From positions 63,470-127,469 of the forward strand of contig NZ_LMFO01000002.1 of NCBI RefSeq assembly GCF_001426865.1: a stretch of DNA of 64,000 bases, written 5' to 3'. This DNA comes from Paenibacillus sp. Root52. Lineage in GTDB: Bacteria > Bacillota > Bacilli > Paenibacillales > Paenibacillaceae. The notes beneath the pieces were generated by a model. The model was not told where the DNA came from and made no database searches. It saw nothing but the letters and a program-made list of their open reading frames with translations. Below are positions 16,989 through 26,791 of the stretch, piece after piece (position 1 is the stretch's first letter; every line of letters starts with the position of its first letter). The translations under genes and the position numbers were made by a program.

Positions 16989-18479
16989 CTACACACTCAT
17001 ATCTATTAATCTGGTTAACAACTTATTCGCCATAGCCTTGCCTTGGGATATACAATCCGGAACTCCGATTCCACGGTATCCCCCACCGCCGAGGTACACA
17101 CCTGGCATAACCGTTGCCAATGCATCATCAAGCTCCTGCATACGCTCTAAATGTCCCACCTTATATTGTGGCATCGCATCGGGAAGTCGGTTCACTTCCG
17201 TAAAGATTGGCTCGGCAGATATGCCCATCATCTCTTCCAGTTCACGACGCACATGGTTTACCAGCTTCTCATCTGAGAGCTGATCCTCATTCTCCTGCCC
17301 GTATTTGCCCACGTAAGCTCGTAACAGAATATGACCTTCTGGAGCCGTATGTGCCCATTTGGAAGACGTCCAGGTGCAGGCGGTTACCGTACGTCCTTCT
17401 TTACGAGGAACTACGAAGCCCGATGCATCCAAGGAGATGCCCACATCCTGCTGGCGATAAGCAAGTACAACATTCATCACGGATGCATAGGGAATGGTTT
17501 GCAGTAACTCGGATATAGACTGGTCTGGCAACAACTTAGCTGCTACGTGGGCTGGAGTAGCAATTACCATCGCATCTGCATGAAGCTTCGTTCCATTATG
17601 CAAGTGAACAACATAACGTTCCCCTTCATGTGTGACACCTGATATTTCCGTATTCTTCATCATATTAATACTGGAGGATAACGTCTTTTCGAGATGAGTC
17701 ACGACTCCTTCCAGCCCTCCACGCGCACTTAAAAACATGCTTTTCTTCACCGTACTTGTACTACCATCACCATTACCACTTCCACTTTTATTCGCAGTTT
17801 GGCTCGATTGCGTCGCCTGCTTCGGAACTCTGCTCTTCCGAACACCAAGCATACCTACAATCAGGCTCCGATGCTTTTGTTCCGTTTCTTGCAGCATCGG
17901 AAAGGTAGCCTGCACACTTAGTGCATCTGCATTGCCTGCATAGATCCCTGCCAGCAGTGGCTCAGCAATCTGTTCCAGCACCTCATCTCCCAGGCGTCTA
18001 CGAAGCAGTTGTCCCAGAGACTCATCTTCCACATTCGACTTTCTTGGCAGAACCAGATCTGCAGCAGCTCGCACCTTCCCCCGCACAGATATCAGCTTGG
18101 TTGTAATGAATGGTTTCCACTTCGTCGGTACGCCAAGCATAAAGCCATCCGGGATGGGATGCAGCTGATTCCGATAAGCAATGTAGCTGTGGGATATCCC
18201 AGGTCTTGTGCCAACAATGTCATCCCCTATGCCCAGCTCCTGCATCAGTTCAATGATGGAAGTTTTACGAGCAAGAAACGAGTCCGGCCCCCGTTCAATG
18301 ACAAATCCATCCTTTTTCCCGGTATGCACATGTCCGCCGAATCGATCACTTTTCTCCATCAACACGATCTCTGCTTCAATAGCGTGCGCCCTGCACAACT
18401 GCTCTACATAATAAGCTGTACTGAGCCCCGTGATTCCGCCTCCAGCAATAACGATTTGCTTCCTGCGTTGTTTATCCAT
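16989..18479 (-). CDS. HemY/CgoX-type porphyrinogen oxidase
   Basis: A 496-residue FAD protein of the protoporphyrinogen/coproporphyrinogen III oxidase family. The N-terminal Rossmann motif is I-V-I-A-G-G-G-I-T-G-L-S, and the C-terminal F-L-G-G-like segment Y-L-G-G-G-G-Y-R-G-I-G-V-P-D-C is the usual FAD-closing motif. In Gram-positives this enzyme makes coproporphyrin III in heme synthesis. A Ser/Gly/Thr-rich insert lies around 220-245. Start ATG 18479 follows GGGAAGTG; a longer frame to 18623 would overlap the upstream gene. It lies 19 bases after a radical SAM/SPASM gene, pointing to a two-gene heme-related operon. A canonical hem cluster is absent here, so this may be a second copy. Confidence 0.8.
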   Translation of the reverse strand: MDKQRRKQIVIAGGGITGLSTAYYVEQLCRAHAIEAEIVLMEKSDRFGGHVHTGKKDGFVIERGPDSFLARKTSIIELMQELGIGDDIVGTRPGISHSYIAYRNQLHPIPDGFMLGVPTKWKPFITTKLISVRGKVRAAADLVLPRKSNVEDESLGQLLRRRLGDEVLEQIAEPLLAGIYAGNADALSVQATFPMLQETEQKHRSLIVGMLGVRKSRVPKQATQSSQTANKSGSGNGDGSTSTVKKSMFLSARGGLEGVVTHLEKTLSSSINMMKNTEISGVTHEGERYVVHLHNGTKLHADAMVIATPAHVAAKLLPDQSISELLQTIPYASVMNVVLAYRQQDVGISLDASGFVVPRKEGRTVTACTWTSSKWAHTAPEGHILLRAYVGKYGQENEDQLSDEKLVNHVRRELEEMMGISAEPIFTEVNRLPDAMPQYKVGHLERMQELDDALATVMPGVYLGGGGYRGIGVPDCISQGKAMANKLLTRLIDMSV

Positions 18480-18498
18480 TTCACACTTCCCACCAATA

Positions 18499-19605
18499 TT
18501 ATGTTTGTCGCAACGCAGACGGAATATAGGCACACGCTGTATCACTCGCCATATAGTCTCCCGTAAGCGCATACGCTCTTGCCCTTGATCCACCGCACAT
18601 CGTTTTGAATTCACAGACGCCACATTTGCCCTGCAATTGGGACTTGTCTCGCAACGTCTGCATTACTGGAGAATTCCTGTACACATCAATAAGTGATTGC
18701 TCCTTCACATTACCGCACACGACAGGCAGAAATCCGCTAGGATACACATCGCCGGTGTGACTGATAAATACAAAACCATCCCCATCATTCACACTTTGAG
18801 GTGCACGTCCCAGCATATCCACACGTTTCATGGGGCTCCGCTCGGGTCCTGCTGCCCCGCGCTCCTGCATCATCACCCGCCGATAGTGCGGTGCCTCCGT
18901 CGATTTCACACCGTAAGGCATCTCTTGCGCAATACGTACCATCCACTTCATGACCTCTTCATGCTCTTCTGGGCTAATCATATCCTTCTCTTGGGCTCTC
19001 CCTGTCGGGATCAGGAAAAATAAACTCCACAGAACCACGCCCATCTCCTTCACCTTGCGGCTAATCGCCTGCAAATCATGCAGGTTGTATCGGGAAACAG
19101 TGGTGTTCACTTGAATCGGAATGTGAGCTTCTTGCAGATACTGGATGCCCTTCATCGTCATATCGTAAGAACCCTTCGTTCCGCGAAAATGGTCATGGAT
19201 CTCCGCTGTCGAACCGTCCAGGCTGAACGCCCAGCGGGATAAACCCACTTCTTTGGCTTTCGTTATTGCAGCACGTGTCACCTTGGGTGTAGCACTTGGT
19301 GTCATGGAGACAGGAAGCTGCTTCTCCTTGATGGCATACTCTGCCAACTCAAATAAATCCGGTCGCATTAACGGATCACCACCCGTAAACACAAATAACG
19401 GCTGTTCTTCCATTGCCGCAATGTCATCGATCAATTTTTTCCCCTGCTCGGTTGTCAGCTGCCTTGGATCTGCTCTATACTGGGCTTCCGCACGGCAATG
19501 AAGACATTTCAGAGCACACGCTCGTGTGACCTCCCAGATCACAATGAACGGATACTTAGCATAATCTCGTGGTTTCAGCTGAGGCATCATCTGAGGTTTC
19601 ATCAT
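18499..19605 (-). CDS. Radical SAM/SPASM protein (TIGR04053-like)
   Basis: A 368-residue radical SAM enzyme. C30-x3-C34-x2-C37 binds the S-adenosylmethionine iron-sulfur cluster; F-T-G-G-D-P follows as the SAM GGE-like motif; the C-terminal SPASM region has C-x2-C-x5-C and a further Cys for auxiliary clusters. It resembles the AhbD/NirJ heme-modifying branch, in particular the TIGR04053 group. Pairing with a porphyrinogen oxidase supports a heme or tetrapyrrole role. AGGAGGAG precedes ATG 19605. The promoter carries an FNR-like box, sensible for an oxygen-labile enzyme. Peptide maturation (another SPASM role) is possible, but no precursor peptide is seen nearby. Confidence 0.8.
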   Translation of the reverse strand: MMKPQMMPQLKPRDYAKYPFIVIWEVTRACALKCLHCRAEAQYRADPRQLTTEQGKKLIDDIAAMEEQPLFVFTGGDPLMRPDLFELAEYAIKEKQLPVSMTPSATPKVTRAAITKAKEVGLSRWAFSLDGSTAEIHDHFRGTKGSYDMTMKGIQYLQEAHIPIQVNTTVSRYNLHDLQAISRKVKEMGVVLWSLFFLIPTGRAQEKDMISPEEHEEVMKWMVRIAQEMPYGVKSTEAPHYRRVMMQERGAAGPERSPMKRVDMLGRAPQSVNDGDGFVFISHTGDVYPSGFLPVVCGNVKEQSLIDVYRNSPVMQTLRDKSQLQGKCGVCEFKTMCGGSRARAYALTGDYMASDTACAYIPSALRQT

Positions 19606-19634
19606 CCATTCTCCTCCTCATACACATTCCATTA

Positions 19635-19677
19635 ATTTTAAAGTAGCTGGAATAGCATGAAAGTGAGATGAATCACA
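19635..19677 (-). promoter_or_regulatory. FNR-like activator box and promoter
   Basis: On the minus strand TGTGATTCATCTCACT (19677-19662) is an exact TGTGA-N6-TCACT match to the Bacillus FNR box. A -10-like TAAAAT lies at 19640-19635. A transcription start about seven bases on, near 19628, would put the box centre at -41.5, the classic position for direct activation. No -35 box is evident, as expected for an activated promoter. Confidence 0.65.
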
Positions 19678-19711
19678 ATTGTGTTTTTGCTCCTAAAATG
19701 AAATAAATCAA

Positions 19712-19752
19712 AAAGACCGGACTCACCCCCAGATGCAGGTAGAGACCGGTCT
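19712..19752 (-). terminator. Terminator of the HEAT-repeat gene
   Basis: Minus-strand AGACCGG and CCGGTCT form a stem with a long loop, followed by TTTTTG. It lies about 60 bases past the stop at 19813. Confidence 0.65.
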
Positions 19753-19812
19753 CTAATTATTCTTTTTTTCTAGCTTAGTAAGGACTCAGAACCAATGCGA
19801 ACTCAGATCATA

Positions 19813-22800
19813 TTATTCAACAACAGTCCACAGATCTAATGCCACCATGCGGATCATCTCATGTTCATGAGTACGGTAAGCCCTTAACCGATCGGCAGAA
19901 GCCTCGTTCCATAATAGAGCCTTACCGGCGATCTTCAACAGCGAAAGACCTATATATGAGGAAGCGATCTGCGACTGAGCGTTCAACCGGTCTACGAGTT
20001 CAAGCAGACCCTCTGGTTTCCAGTAACCTACGCTGCCATTGACGACCCGCGCGATCTGATGGTAGGCAAAGTCGAGCAAATAAGGCTGTCCATCCACCAT
20101 CGGAATAACAGCATTTAAACTAGCGACTGCTCCGTCAGTATCGCTCCAATCCGTCATAGCTAATTGCAACTTGATCACAGAAGGTTTCATCGTATCTTGA
20201 GACTGGAGACATTCGATCAAGCCTTTATACAAAGGTACAAGTATCCGCCTTGCAGGGCGAGGCAATGAGGCGAGCTTGTCTATTAAGGCGAGCAAACGCT
20301 GCCGGTGTGGCAGATCTCGCTCGGCTCCTGCATTCCAACCAGCTGTCGTTTCGGTCTCAGCCAATTGTCTGCACACGGCGATGACCTGTTCATTCGTTTG
20401 TCCATCACGGCAAGTTGCAATGAGTGTATTAAGTGCCGCCTCCCAACGTGTGCTATCCTGCAGATCCCCGAGTACTCTGCTCGCGCAAGCCGCAATCACA
20501 TCTTCGTTCCCGTTCACCCACTGGGTCATTGCTCGGAAAGCCTCTTTCGCTACAGTCGAATCCGTATGACCTGCAATCTCTGTAATCCATTGCAGATACC
20601 GCGGACGCGCCTCCACGGGAAGATCACCCGGCTGCTGATTCAGTAAACTCCTTGCGATGTCCCGCTGTGGAGACGAAGCCATCGTGCTCATCATCGCCCA
20701 GCTACGTTCGTCGTCAAGACACTGCCTTGCCGCATGACCTATGGCAATGATCACGTCTTTGTGCGTATTCGGTTTCTCGTATTCCCGAACGAGCAGAGAC
20801 ATGCTCTCACTCGTTTTATAAGCGCCCAGAAGTCGAATCGCTTCTTTTCTAACCGTAACTTTCAGCTTCTCCCGGTCTAACAATTCGGAGAGAATGGACG
20901 TTAACAACAAAGGACTTACCCTGCGTGCGCATCTAGGAATGGAATACATCGCAACACGTGCCCGGTCTCCCTCTAGGTTGTCTAACAAAATAGGGAGTGC
21001 CTTCTCGGGCTCTTCCCATAACGAAAGCGCATGAAGCGCTGCCTCAACGACGTGTACTTCTTTGTCCTGCAACAGAACTTCCAGTTGATCCGAAGCATAG
21101 TCGGGCATACTCGCAAGATTTCTCATTGCCGATGCTCGCTCACGGAAGCTGCGCTTGGCATCTAATGCGACTCGTTCTAGCAAGGTAGCTAGTACTTTTT
21201 GCTGACGCGGCAGCCATCGATAAAAGCCATTATAGGCTGGCACAAGATAGATCGTTTTGCCTGATAAATGTTTTCCCTTAATAACCTTTCCTGTGATAAA
21301 CGGATCTAGCCACTCTTGTCGTTTCAAATGCAGATGGTTGAACACCTCATAGAATGCAATGAAGGACGGATCTCTTTCGATTAGCTCTCTGACTCTCTCG
21401 TCCCGCGTTTTATGGGGAGCTAGCCAGTGCCGAACAGCCTGTGCAGGGGACTTTTGAGTTTTGACCAGTTGCTCTAACAGATGTTGGAGCTTCGGCAATC
21501 GCTCTACAGCTTTACCGAACGCATTCGCCATCCGCAGGACTACATCATCATTTTCACGCTTGTTAGCTTCCATAGCAAAAGCATAGATTTCATCAAACAA
21601 AATCTGAAGCGCATGACTCGGTATGCTATCCCAATCTTTGGCGAACAACACTAACTGCCCATCCCGCATAACCATTCTCTCAAAAGTTCGCAAAGCGAAT
21701 TTAAACAGCCTACTCTCTGGCTCCAGTGCATGCTCCCTCAGTAAGTCAAAAGCCAATCTTTCCGTTACGTTCTTCGTTCCATATGAGGTATCTCGTGCTT
21801 CAACCACACTATCTATCAACACGGTTAGATCCTCTATATGCTCCTCCTTGAACATGTGCGCGGGACTATTCGACAGTTCCGATATAACTGCAAATCGAAC
21901 CGGATCTTGGTCGTTTTTGACTCGGATCAAGAAATGAAGTGTATCATCCATACCGCGCCGAGATAGAATTGTGCTCTGAATCAACCGCCTATAAGCTAGG
22001 GCACGCTCATCCGCATTAGATACTTGAACTGATCCCTCTAGCTCCGCTCTCGCATGTCCAATCATACGCCTTGTTGTAATTTCAAGCGTCTGATACTGAT
22101 CATCCCGAATCTCCCGAAGCTCCAGCATCCGCGCAGCTTCCTTATCCCGTAATTGATGTGGCAACACATCCAGTAGCAGAGTAGGAAATAGACGTGTTCT
22201 GCGCTCAGCTTCGGGATAGGCTGCATCAAACATCGCTTGACGAGAAGATGGAGCGAGTGTGTCCAGCACCTTGGCAACATGCTGGGGCTGCTCGGCAAGC
22301 AAGGTGACTAGTGTCGTCCATTGCACTGCCGTAAACCACTTTTTCTTGTTCAGAACACCTGCTGGCACCCCATGATTCAGAAGATACCCTCTTGCCTCTT
22401 CTCTTGTCAGCAGTTCAAATACACCCTCAGGGTTAGCCTGAATGAGAATACCTAATTGTCGCCTAAGTACAGGATGAATCTCGTCCTTCGGTCCATACTT
22501 CAGGGCGCAATCTATAACGATAGCCGGTCTTGTAACACTAAGTTTCTCAACGGCGGAAGAAAGCTTCCACCATACATATCCCTTTTCCCGTTGCGTAGCC
22601 TTCTGCAGCTCATTCTCCAGATATTCGGCAACCAGATCCGGGAAACGTCTCGTTAACTTCCGCCAATTATGTACCGCATAACCTAAGTCAGAGAGCCGTT
22701 TACGAACCGTCTCCTCGCTGCATACAGACAATAACACAGCAGCCTCATGGGCTCCCCAGCGAGTAAGCACAACCGGCAACAATCGCTCTGCCCAATTCTC

Positions 22801-23184
22801 TCTACCGATGTTCACAATGCTCTGCAACAAATGGCGACGGCAATGGTGCGACATCATTGTGATCTCGGATTCAATGGCATATTCAGGATCGGTGATGAGC
22901 TCTGGCAACAATCTAGCTGCCCGCCCCCTGACCCCTGCTTTGGTATGCTGCATAGCGAACATTACAGCCTGTGCATCCTTAGCGACTTGAGCGCCAGTCA
23001 GCGCCAAATGTGCCTCGTACGCAGTGCCGCTCTCCAGCAAGCTTATAAGTAACGCCGAATAGCCTTCATCATCTCGGTGTACACGCGCCAATAGCGCCAT
23101 TTGTTTCATCCTATTGGAATACCCCAGTGTGTCTAGATCCTTCAAGAGCTGTTCTTGGTTTAGTGGTGTTGGATTAAGTGTCAT
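19813..23184 (-). CDS. Giant HEAT-repeat protein
   Basis: A 1,123-residue cytoplasmic protein made almost wholly of paired helices typical of HEAT repeats, for example the regular L-x-x-L-x-x-D-x-x-x-x-V-R units around 690-860 (alternating blocks that contain D-K-E-V-H-V-V-E-A-A-L and G-D-R-A-R-V-A-M). No enzyme motif, signal or membrane span is visible. HEAT solenoids act as scaffolds for proteins or nucleic acids. A segment near 620-680 with K-G-K-H-L-S-G-K-T-I-Y breaks the helical pattern and may be an inserted beta unit. GGGAGAG sets the ATG. Single gene; the function is unknown. Confidence 0.75.
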   Translation of the reverse strand: MTLNPTPLNQEQLLKDLDTLGYSNRMKQMALLARVHRDDEGYSALLISLLESGTAYEAHLALTGAQVAKDAQAVMFAMQHTKAGVRGRAARLLPELITDPEYAIESEITMMSHHCRRHLLQSIVNIGRENWAERLLPVVLTRWGAHEAAVLLSVCSEETVRKRLSDLGYAVHNWRKLTRRFPDLVAEYLENELQKATQREKGYVWWKLSSAVEKLSVTRPAIVIDCALKYGPKDEIHPVLRRQLGILIQANPEGVFELLTREEARGYLLNHGVPAGVLNKKKWFTAVQWTTLVTLLAEQPQHVAKVLDTLAPSSRQAMFDAAYPEAERRTRLFPTLLLDVLPHQLRDKEAARMLELREIRDDQYQTLEITTRRMIGHARAELEGSVQVSNADERALAYRRLIQSTILSRRGMDDTLHFLIRVKNDQDPVRFAVISELSNSPAHMFKEEHIEDLTVLIDSVVEARDTSYGTKNVTERLAFDLLREHALEPESRLFKFALRTFERMVMRDGQLVLFAKDWDSIPSHALQILFDEIYAFAMEANKRENDDVVLRMANAFGKAVERLPKLQHLLEQLVKTQKSPAQAVRHWLAPHKTRDERVRELIERDPSFIAFYEVFNHLHLKRQEWLDPFITGKVIKGKHLSGKTIYLVPAYNGFYRWLPRQQKVLATLLERVALDAKRSFRERASAMRNLASMPDYASDQLEVLLQDKEVHVVEAALHALSLWEEPEKALPILLDNLEGDRARVAMYSIPRCARRVSPLLLTSILSELLDREKLKVTVRKEAIRLLGAYKTSESMSLLVREYEKPNTHKDVIIAIGHAARQCLDDERSWAMMSTMASSPQRDIARSLLNQQPGDLPVEARPRYLQWITEIAGHTDSTVAKEAFRAMTQWVNGNEDVIAACASRVLGDLQDSTRWEAALNTLIATCRDGQTNEQVIAVCRQLAETETTAGWNAGAERDLPHRQRLLALIDKLASLPRPARRILVPLYKGLIECLQSQDTMKPSVIKLQLAMTDWSDTDGAVASLNAVIPMVDGQPYLLDFAYHQIARVVNGSVGYWKPEGLLELVDRLNAQSQIASSYIGLSLLKIAGKALLWNEASADRLRAYRTHEHEMIRMVALDLWTVVE

Positions 23185-23320
23185 GGGTGCTGCTCTCCCT
23201 TCTTGTCATGCAACCGTCTGAGCATTCATACCGAAATATCTCCTTTTAAATCCTACAGGCTACATAATTTCTCAAATCGTCATAGTCATTAATACGCTTA
23301 ACACCAGCTAAAGGTTTTGC

Positions 23321-23384
23321 AAAAAAATCCCACCATTCATCATCGTAGAGATTTTGGCGTCCTCTACTGTGATTCATGGTGGGG
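23321..23384 (-). terminator. Terminator of the ABC exporter operon
   Basis: CCCACCAT near 23329 pairs with ATGGTGGG near 23376-23384, with a further internal stem. On the minus strand the stem ends in ATTTTTTTGC. Confidence 0.75.
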
Positions 23385-23439
23385 CATATCACACTAATTT
23401 CTATTTACTTTGCTCCCCTAATTCCTGCAATTCTATCTG

Positions 23440-25773
23440 TTACTCTACGCTTTTTAGCGATTCCGTCATATGAATATTGGCAATGTTCCTTCTCAATAGC
23501 AGATTGGACAACATGGTAAGCAAGAACGCCAGTAGTATGGAGATCAGCAGGCCTGTCACATTTATTTGATCTGGGATTTGTTGATGGGTACTAGATAATG
23601 CATTGATCACAATTGTAAAACAGTACATACCTAAAGGTACGGCAACAACAGCTGCCAAGCCAGTTAATATGATGTTTTCCTTAAAAATAAGACTGTTAAT
23701 TTTACCTATAGGATACCCCAGAACCTTGAGTGTGGCTAATTCTCGATTCCTTTCATGAATGTTAATAGAAGAGATTGTGTAGACAGCTCCTAAGGAGAGA
23801 ACTACCGCACTTATGATGAACATCACAAACATAAACTGATTCTGATTCAGTATATATCTGGCTGATTCCTGAATTCTGGCTTTGTCCGTAAGAGAGTTTA
23901 CGCGCTGATCCTGTTCAAAAAAATCGCGTATGCTTGCTAACTCCATATCACTATTAGCTTTTATCAACATCGAGGTTGGACGGTTATCGATCTGGAAGCT
24001 CTCTAAATAGGCTGGAGTTATATAAAAGGATGGGTGATTAAACTGATTCGTAATCTGGGCAACCTCCATCGTTACGGATTGGTTCCGTCGCTCCGGCTGC
24101 GTGAAGCGCAGTTGAATGAAGTCGCCTTCTACGATGTTGTAATGATCCGCATAGGATTTCGGTACAATCACGCCATGATCACCCATAGCTATTGGTTGAT
24201 CTGCTTGATCAAACAATTTGATGAGGTTGTTTTCTTTGTCCATCACTACCATCGTAGCGTTCTCTCTGTTATTCCCACTTACTAATTCCACAGGTAGTGT
24301 AGAAATGAAGTGTTGGCTTTGAATGCCTGAGGGCAGATCGATCCCCTCTAATGCAGTACCCATTTTATAATCTACTCTCAGATCATAGGTGTACACATCC
24401 TCAATCTGATTAGCTATTTTCAGCAATGAAGCTTGGGTACCTACGGCGATGATCAGCAACACCATGCTCACCATCGTACCGATGGAGCTTGCCATTGCCT
24501 TCTTTTTATTCAGAAATAGGTTTCTCAAAATGATTTTGTGACTGAAGGAAATCCGTTTCCACATCCCTGGAATTCGTTCGATCAGTAGGTTCTTCATGTT
24601 GCGGGGTGGCTTCGGACGCATGATATAAGCTGCACGCTCGTTAAGTATCGTTCTACCACTCCAATAGACGGACAAGAGCCCAAAGATACTAGAGAACAGT
24701 AGCGGCGGTAGGATCAACCATGGAGAGAGTGAAAATGTAATGCCAGGCAATGAATACGACTTGGCGCTAGATGCTGTAACCAATGGGATAAACACGTATA
24801 GGGCTATGATGCAGCCTACAAGAGAGCCGATTAAACTAACCAGCAGAGCATACCCCATGTAATGAAACATAATCCAGCTATTCTTAATTCCCAGAGCCTT
24901 CATGATGCCGATCTGACCACGCTGTGCATCGATTGTTCTGGACATGGTTAGAAACAAAATAATTGCTGAGATCAAAAAGAGAATAAGTGGAATTACTTTA
25001 CTCATCATGCCGTTGTTATAGATGGTCTGCTGAATCTGGGCATATCCGAACGACCGCTCTTTGCTCGTTTGCCCTAGATACGAAAGGTCTGCGGATTGTG
25101 CTTCCATGGTCTGCGCGATTAGATCCACATCATGCCCTTCCTTGGCATCAATGAGCAATTCATTGTAATACAGACTGTCTGCAATCTTCGGAATCGCTTC
25201 TTGGGGGACATAGGCTATGGCATAGGCTCTATGGTCTTGCGTAGCATTTTTCTTCACATATTCTACATTCTCGATCAGTCCGCTGATCTCAAACGCCACT
25301 TCTCTTCCATTTGTGTTCAAACGAATCGAATCACCCACCCGATACAAATGTTCTTCGGCATAGTGGGAATCAATAATGATCTCATCCGCTTGGTAAGGAA
25401 GACGACCCCCAATGATCATCGGTCTATTAATCTGATTCTCAGGCGGGAGCGAATGGATGGTAAATGCCGCTGTATAGCCATCGAAATATTGTAATGCATC
25501 CTTCGTATAACGCGCTTCAATACGTTCAACTCCGTCAACTTTAGCTAATTGTGCTACATCTTCTGCAGCAATACGATCGTAATACACACTGAGATCACTT
25601 AAGTTATATGTGGCAAAATAAGCCTCAGTATACTCACGCTGCTTCTGACTGTAGCTGCTTAATCCTGCATAGAAGAAGGCGCCTACGGCGATGACCAATA
25701 CCAGCGCGATACATTGGACAACCGATTGTTTCATATCTCTGAATAATTTCACGATTAATTTCTTCATTACCAT
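23440..25773 (-). CDS. FtsX/MacB-type ABC transporter permease
   Basis: A 777-residue permease with a first span at about 19-40, an extracytoplasmic domain (about 45-255), three spans (about 260-375), a second cytoplasmic/extracytoplasmic portion, and a final FtsX domain with three spans (about 650-765). Two FtsX repeats are typical of type VII transporters that move lipoproteins, peptides or antibiotics, or transmit signals. ATG 25773 lies inside the end of the ATPase gene (overlap of seven bases) with AAGGA before it, so the two are translationally coupled. The substrate is unknown. Confidence 0.85.
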   Translation of the reverse strand: MVMKKLIVKLFRDMKQSVVQCIALVLVIAVGAFFYAGLSSYSQKQREYTEAYFATYNLSDLSVYYDRIAAEDVAQLAKVDGVERIEARYTKDALQYFDGYTAAFTIHSLPPENQINRPMIIGGRLPYQADEIIIDSHYAEEHLYRVGDSIRLNTNGREVAFEISGLIENVEYVKKNATQDHRAYAIAYVPQEAIPKIADSLYYNELLIDAKEGHDVDLIAQTMEAQSADLSYLGQTSKERSFGYAQIQQTIYNNGMMSKVIPLILFLISAIILFLTMSRTIDAQRGQIGIMKALGIKNSWIMFHYMGYALLVSLIGSLVGCIIALYVFIPLVTASSAKSYSLPGITFSLSPWLILPPLLFSSIFGLLSVYWSGRTILNERAAYIMRPKPPRNMKNLLIERIPGMWKRISFSHKIILRNLFLNKKKAMASSIGTMVSMVLLIIAVGTQASLLKIANQIEDVYTYDLRVDYKMGTALEGIDLPSGIQSQHFISTLPVELVSGNNRENATMVVMDKENNLIKLFDQADQPIAMGDHGVIVPKSYADHYNIVEGDFIQLRFTQPERRNQSVTMEVAQITNQFNHPSFYITPAYLESFQIDNRPTSMLIKANSDMELASIRDFFEQDQRVNSLTDKARIQESARYILNQNQFMFVMFIISAVVLSLGAVYTISSINIHERNRELATLKVLGYPIGKINSLIFKENIILTGLAAVVAVPLGMYCFTIVINALSSTHQQIPDQINVTGLLISILLAFLLTMLSNLLLRRNIANIHMTESLKSVE

Positions 25774-26474
25774 TCAATTCCTTCGATGCTTTGTTTGTTA
25801 TCATTGATCGTGACGGATTCGATGCCACCACTTTTAACCTTAATAATTTTGTCAGCGATTGGAGCGATTGCGGCATTATGGGTGACCAGCACGACACATG
25901 TTTTGTGATCCCGATTCACTTGTTGAAGAAGCTTCAATACAGCCTTGCCCGTGACGTAGTCCAAAGCGCCCGTTGGTTCATCACATAGAAGAAGCATTGG
26001 ATTCTTGGCGAGCGCTCGTGCAATAGCAACCCTTTGCTGCTCCCCACCAGAGAGCTGAGATGGAAAGTTGTGCAGACGATGCGATAGTCCCACCTGAGTC
26101 AGTACAGCTTCCGCATCGAGATGATCCCGGCATACTTCCGTGGCAAACTCTACATTTTCCAATGCGTTCAGATTTGGGATCAGATTATAAAACTGGAATA
26201 CAAAACCAACATTCTCCCCGCGATGAGCAGTTCGTTTTTTTTCGCTCCATTTCGTAATATCCTGATTGCCAATGATAACCTGACCGGACGTAGCTGTATC
26301 CATGCCGCCAAGGATGTTCAGAATCGTGCTTTTCCCCGCACCACTTGCTCCCAAAATAACGACAAGCTCACCCTCGGCTATCGTAAAATTCACGCCGTCC
26401 AGCGCCTTGATTCGCACTTCACCAATCTGATATTCTTTTGAAACCTGTTTGAATTCAATCAGCTTCCTCATCAT
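25767..26474 (-). CDS. ABC transporter ATP-binding protein, MacB/LolD type
   Basis: A 235-residue ATPase with Walker [10 protein letters not shown], signature [10 protein letters not shown], Walker [13 protein letters not shown] and switch His in V-T-H-N. It powers the permease it overlaps. ATG 26474 is picked because GGGAGG is eight bases upstream; earlier in-frame starts (26480, 26534) fit poorly. A perfect palindrome (26492-26506) sits right before the ribosome binding site and may be an operator. Confidence 0.9.
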   Translation of the reverse strand: MMRKLIEFKQVSKEYQIGEVRIKALDGVNFTIAEGELVVILGASGAGKSTILNILGGMDTATSGQVIIGNQDITKWSEKKRTAHRGENVGFVFQFYNLIPNLNALENVEFATEVCRDHLDAEAVLTQVGLSHRLHNFPSQLSGGEQQRVAIARALAKNPMLLLCDEPTGALDYVTGKAVLKLLQQVNRDHKTCVVLVTHNAAIAPIADKIIKVKSGGIESVTINDNKQSIEGIEW

Positions 26475-26491
26475 AAACATTTCCTCCCGTG

Positions 26492-26506
26492 TTATACGCC
26501 GTATAA
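26492..26506. promoter_or_regulatory. Palindromic operator candidate
   Basis: TTATACGCCGTATAA is a perfect 7-1-7 inverted repeat just upstream of the ATPase ribosome binding site, a size and place typical of TetR- or MarR-family operators. The 317-base gap it lies in (26475-26791) shows no convincing gene. Confidence 0.45.
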
Positions 26507-26791
26507 AAAGGCTTAGAGCCTGAACATAAAGCACTTATCCCCTTTTATTGTCTTCATTTCCATCATACATCTTGGTAGAATAATGACCTCCTGCAAACGA
26601 TGGATCGTAGCATCCGTCTCAAGAAGGAATTCATCGGAAGGATATAAGGTTGAAGTCGGCATACAAAATAGAGATGACTCGCGATCCATTGCTGAATCTG
26701 CAAGCCATCTCTATGAACTTCATGTATCGCTATTGGAGTCTGGAGTCTACGACAGTGACAAATGAAGTAATGCTATTTTCCCAATACGTTC

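Noticed and set aside
18480..18623. Longer N-terminus for the porphyrinogen oxidase
   Set aside because: It would overlap the upstream radical SAM gene, and the family starts at the FAD motif reached from 18479.
20276..20646. Overlapping plus-strand ORFs in the HEAT gene
   Set aside because: Opposite-strand shadows without ribosome binding sites or recognisable domains.
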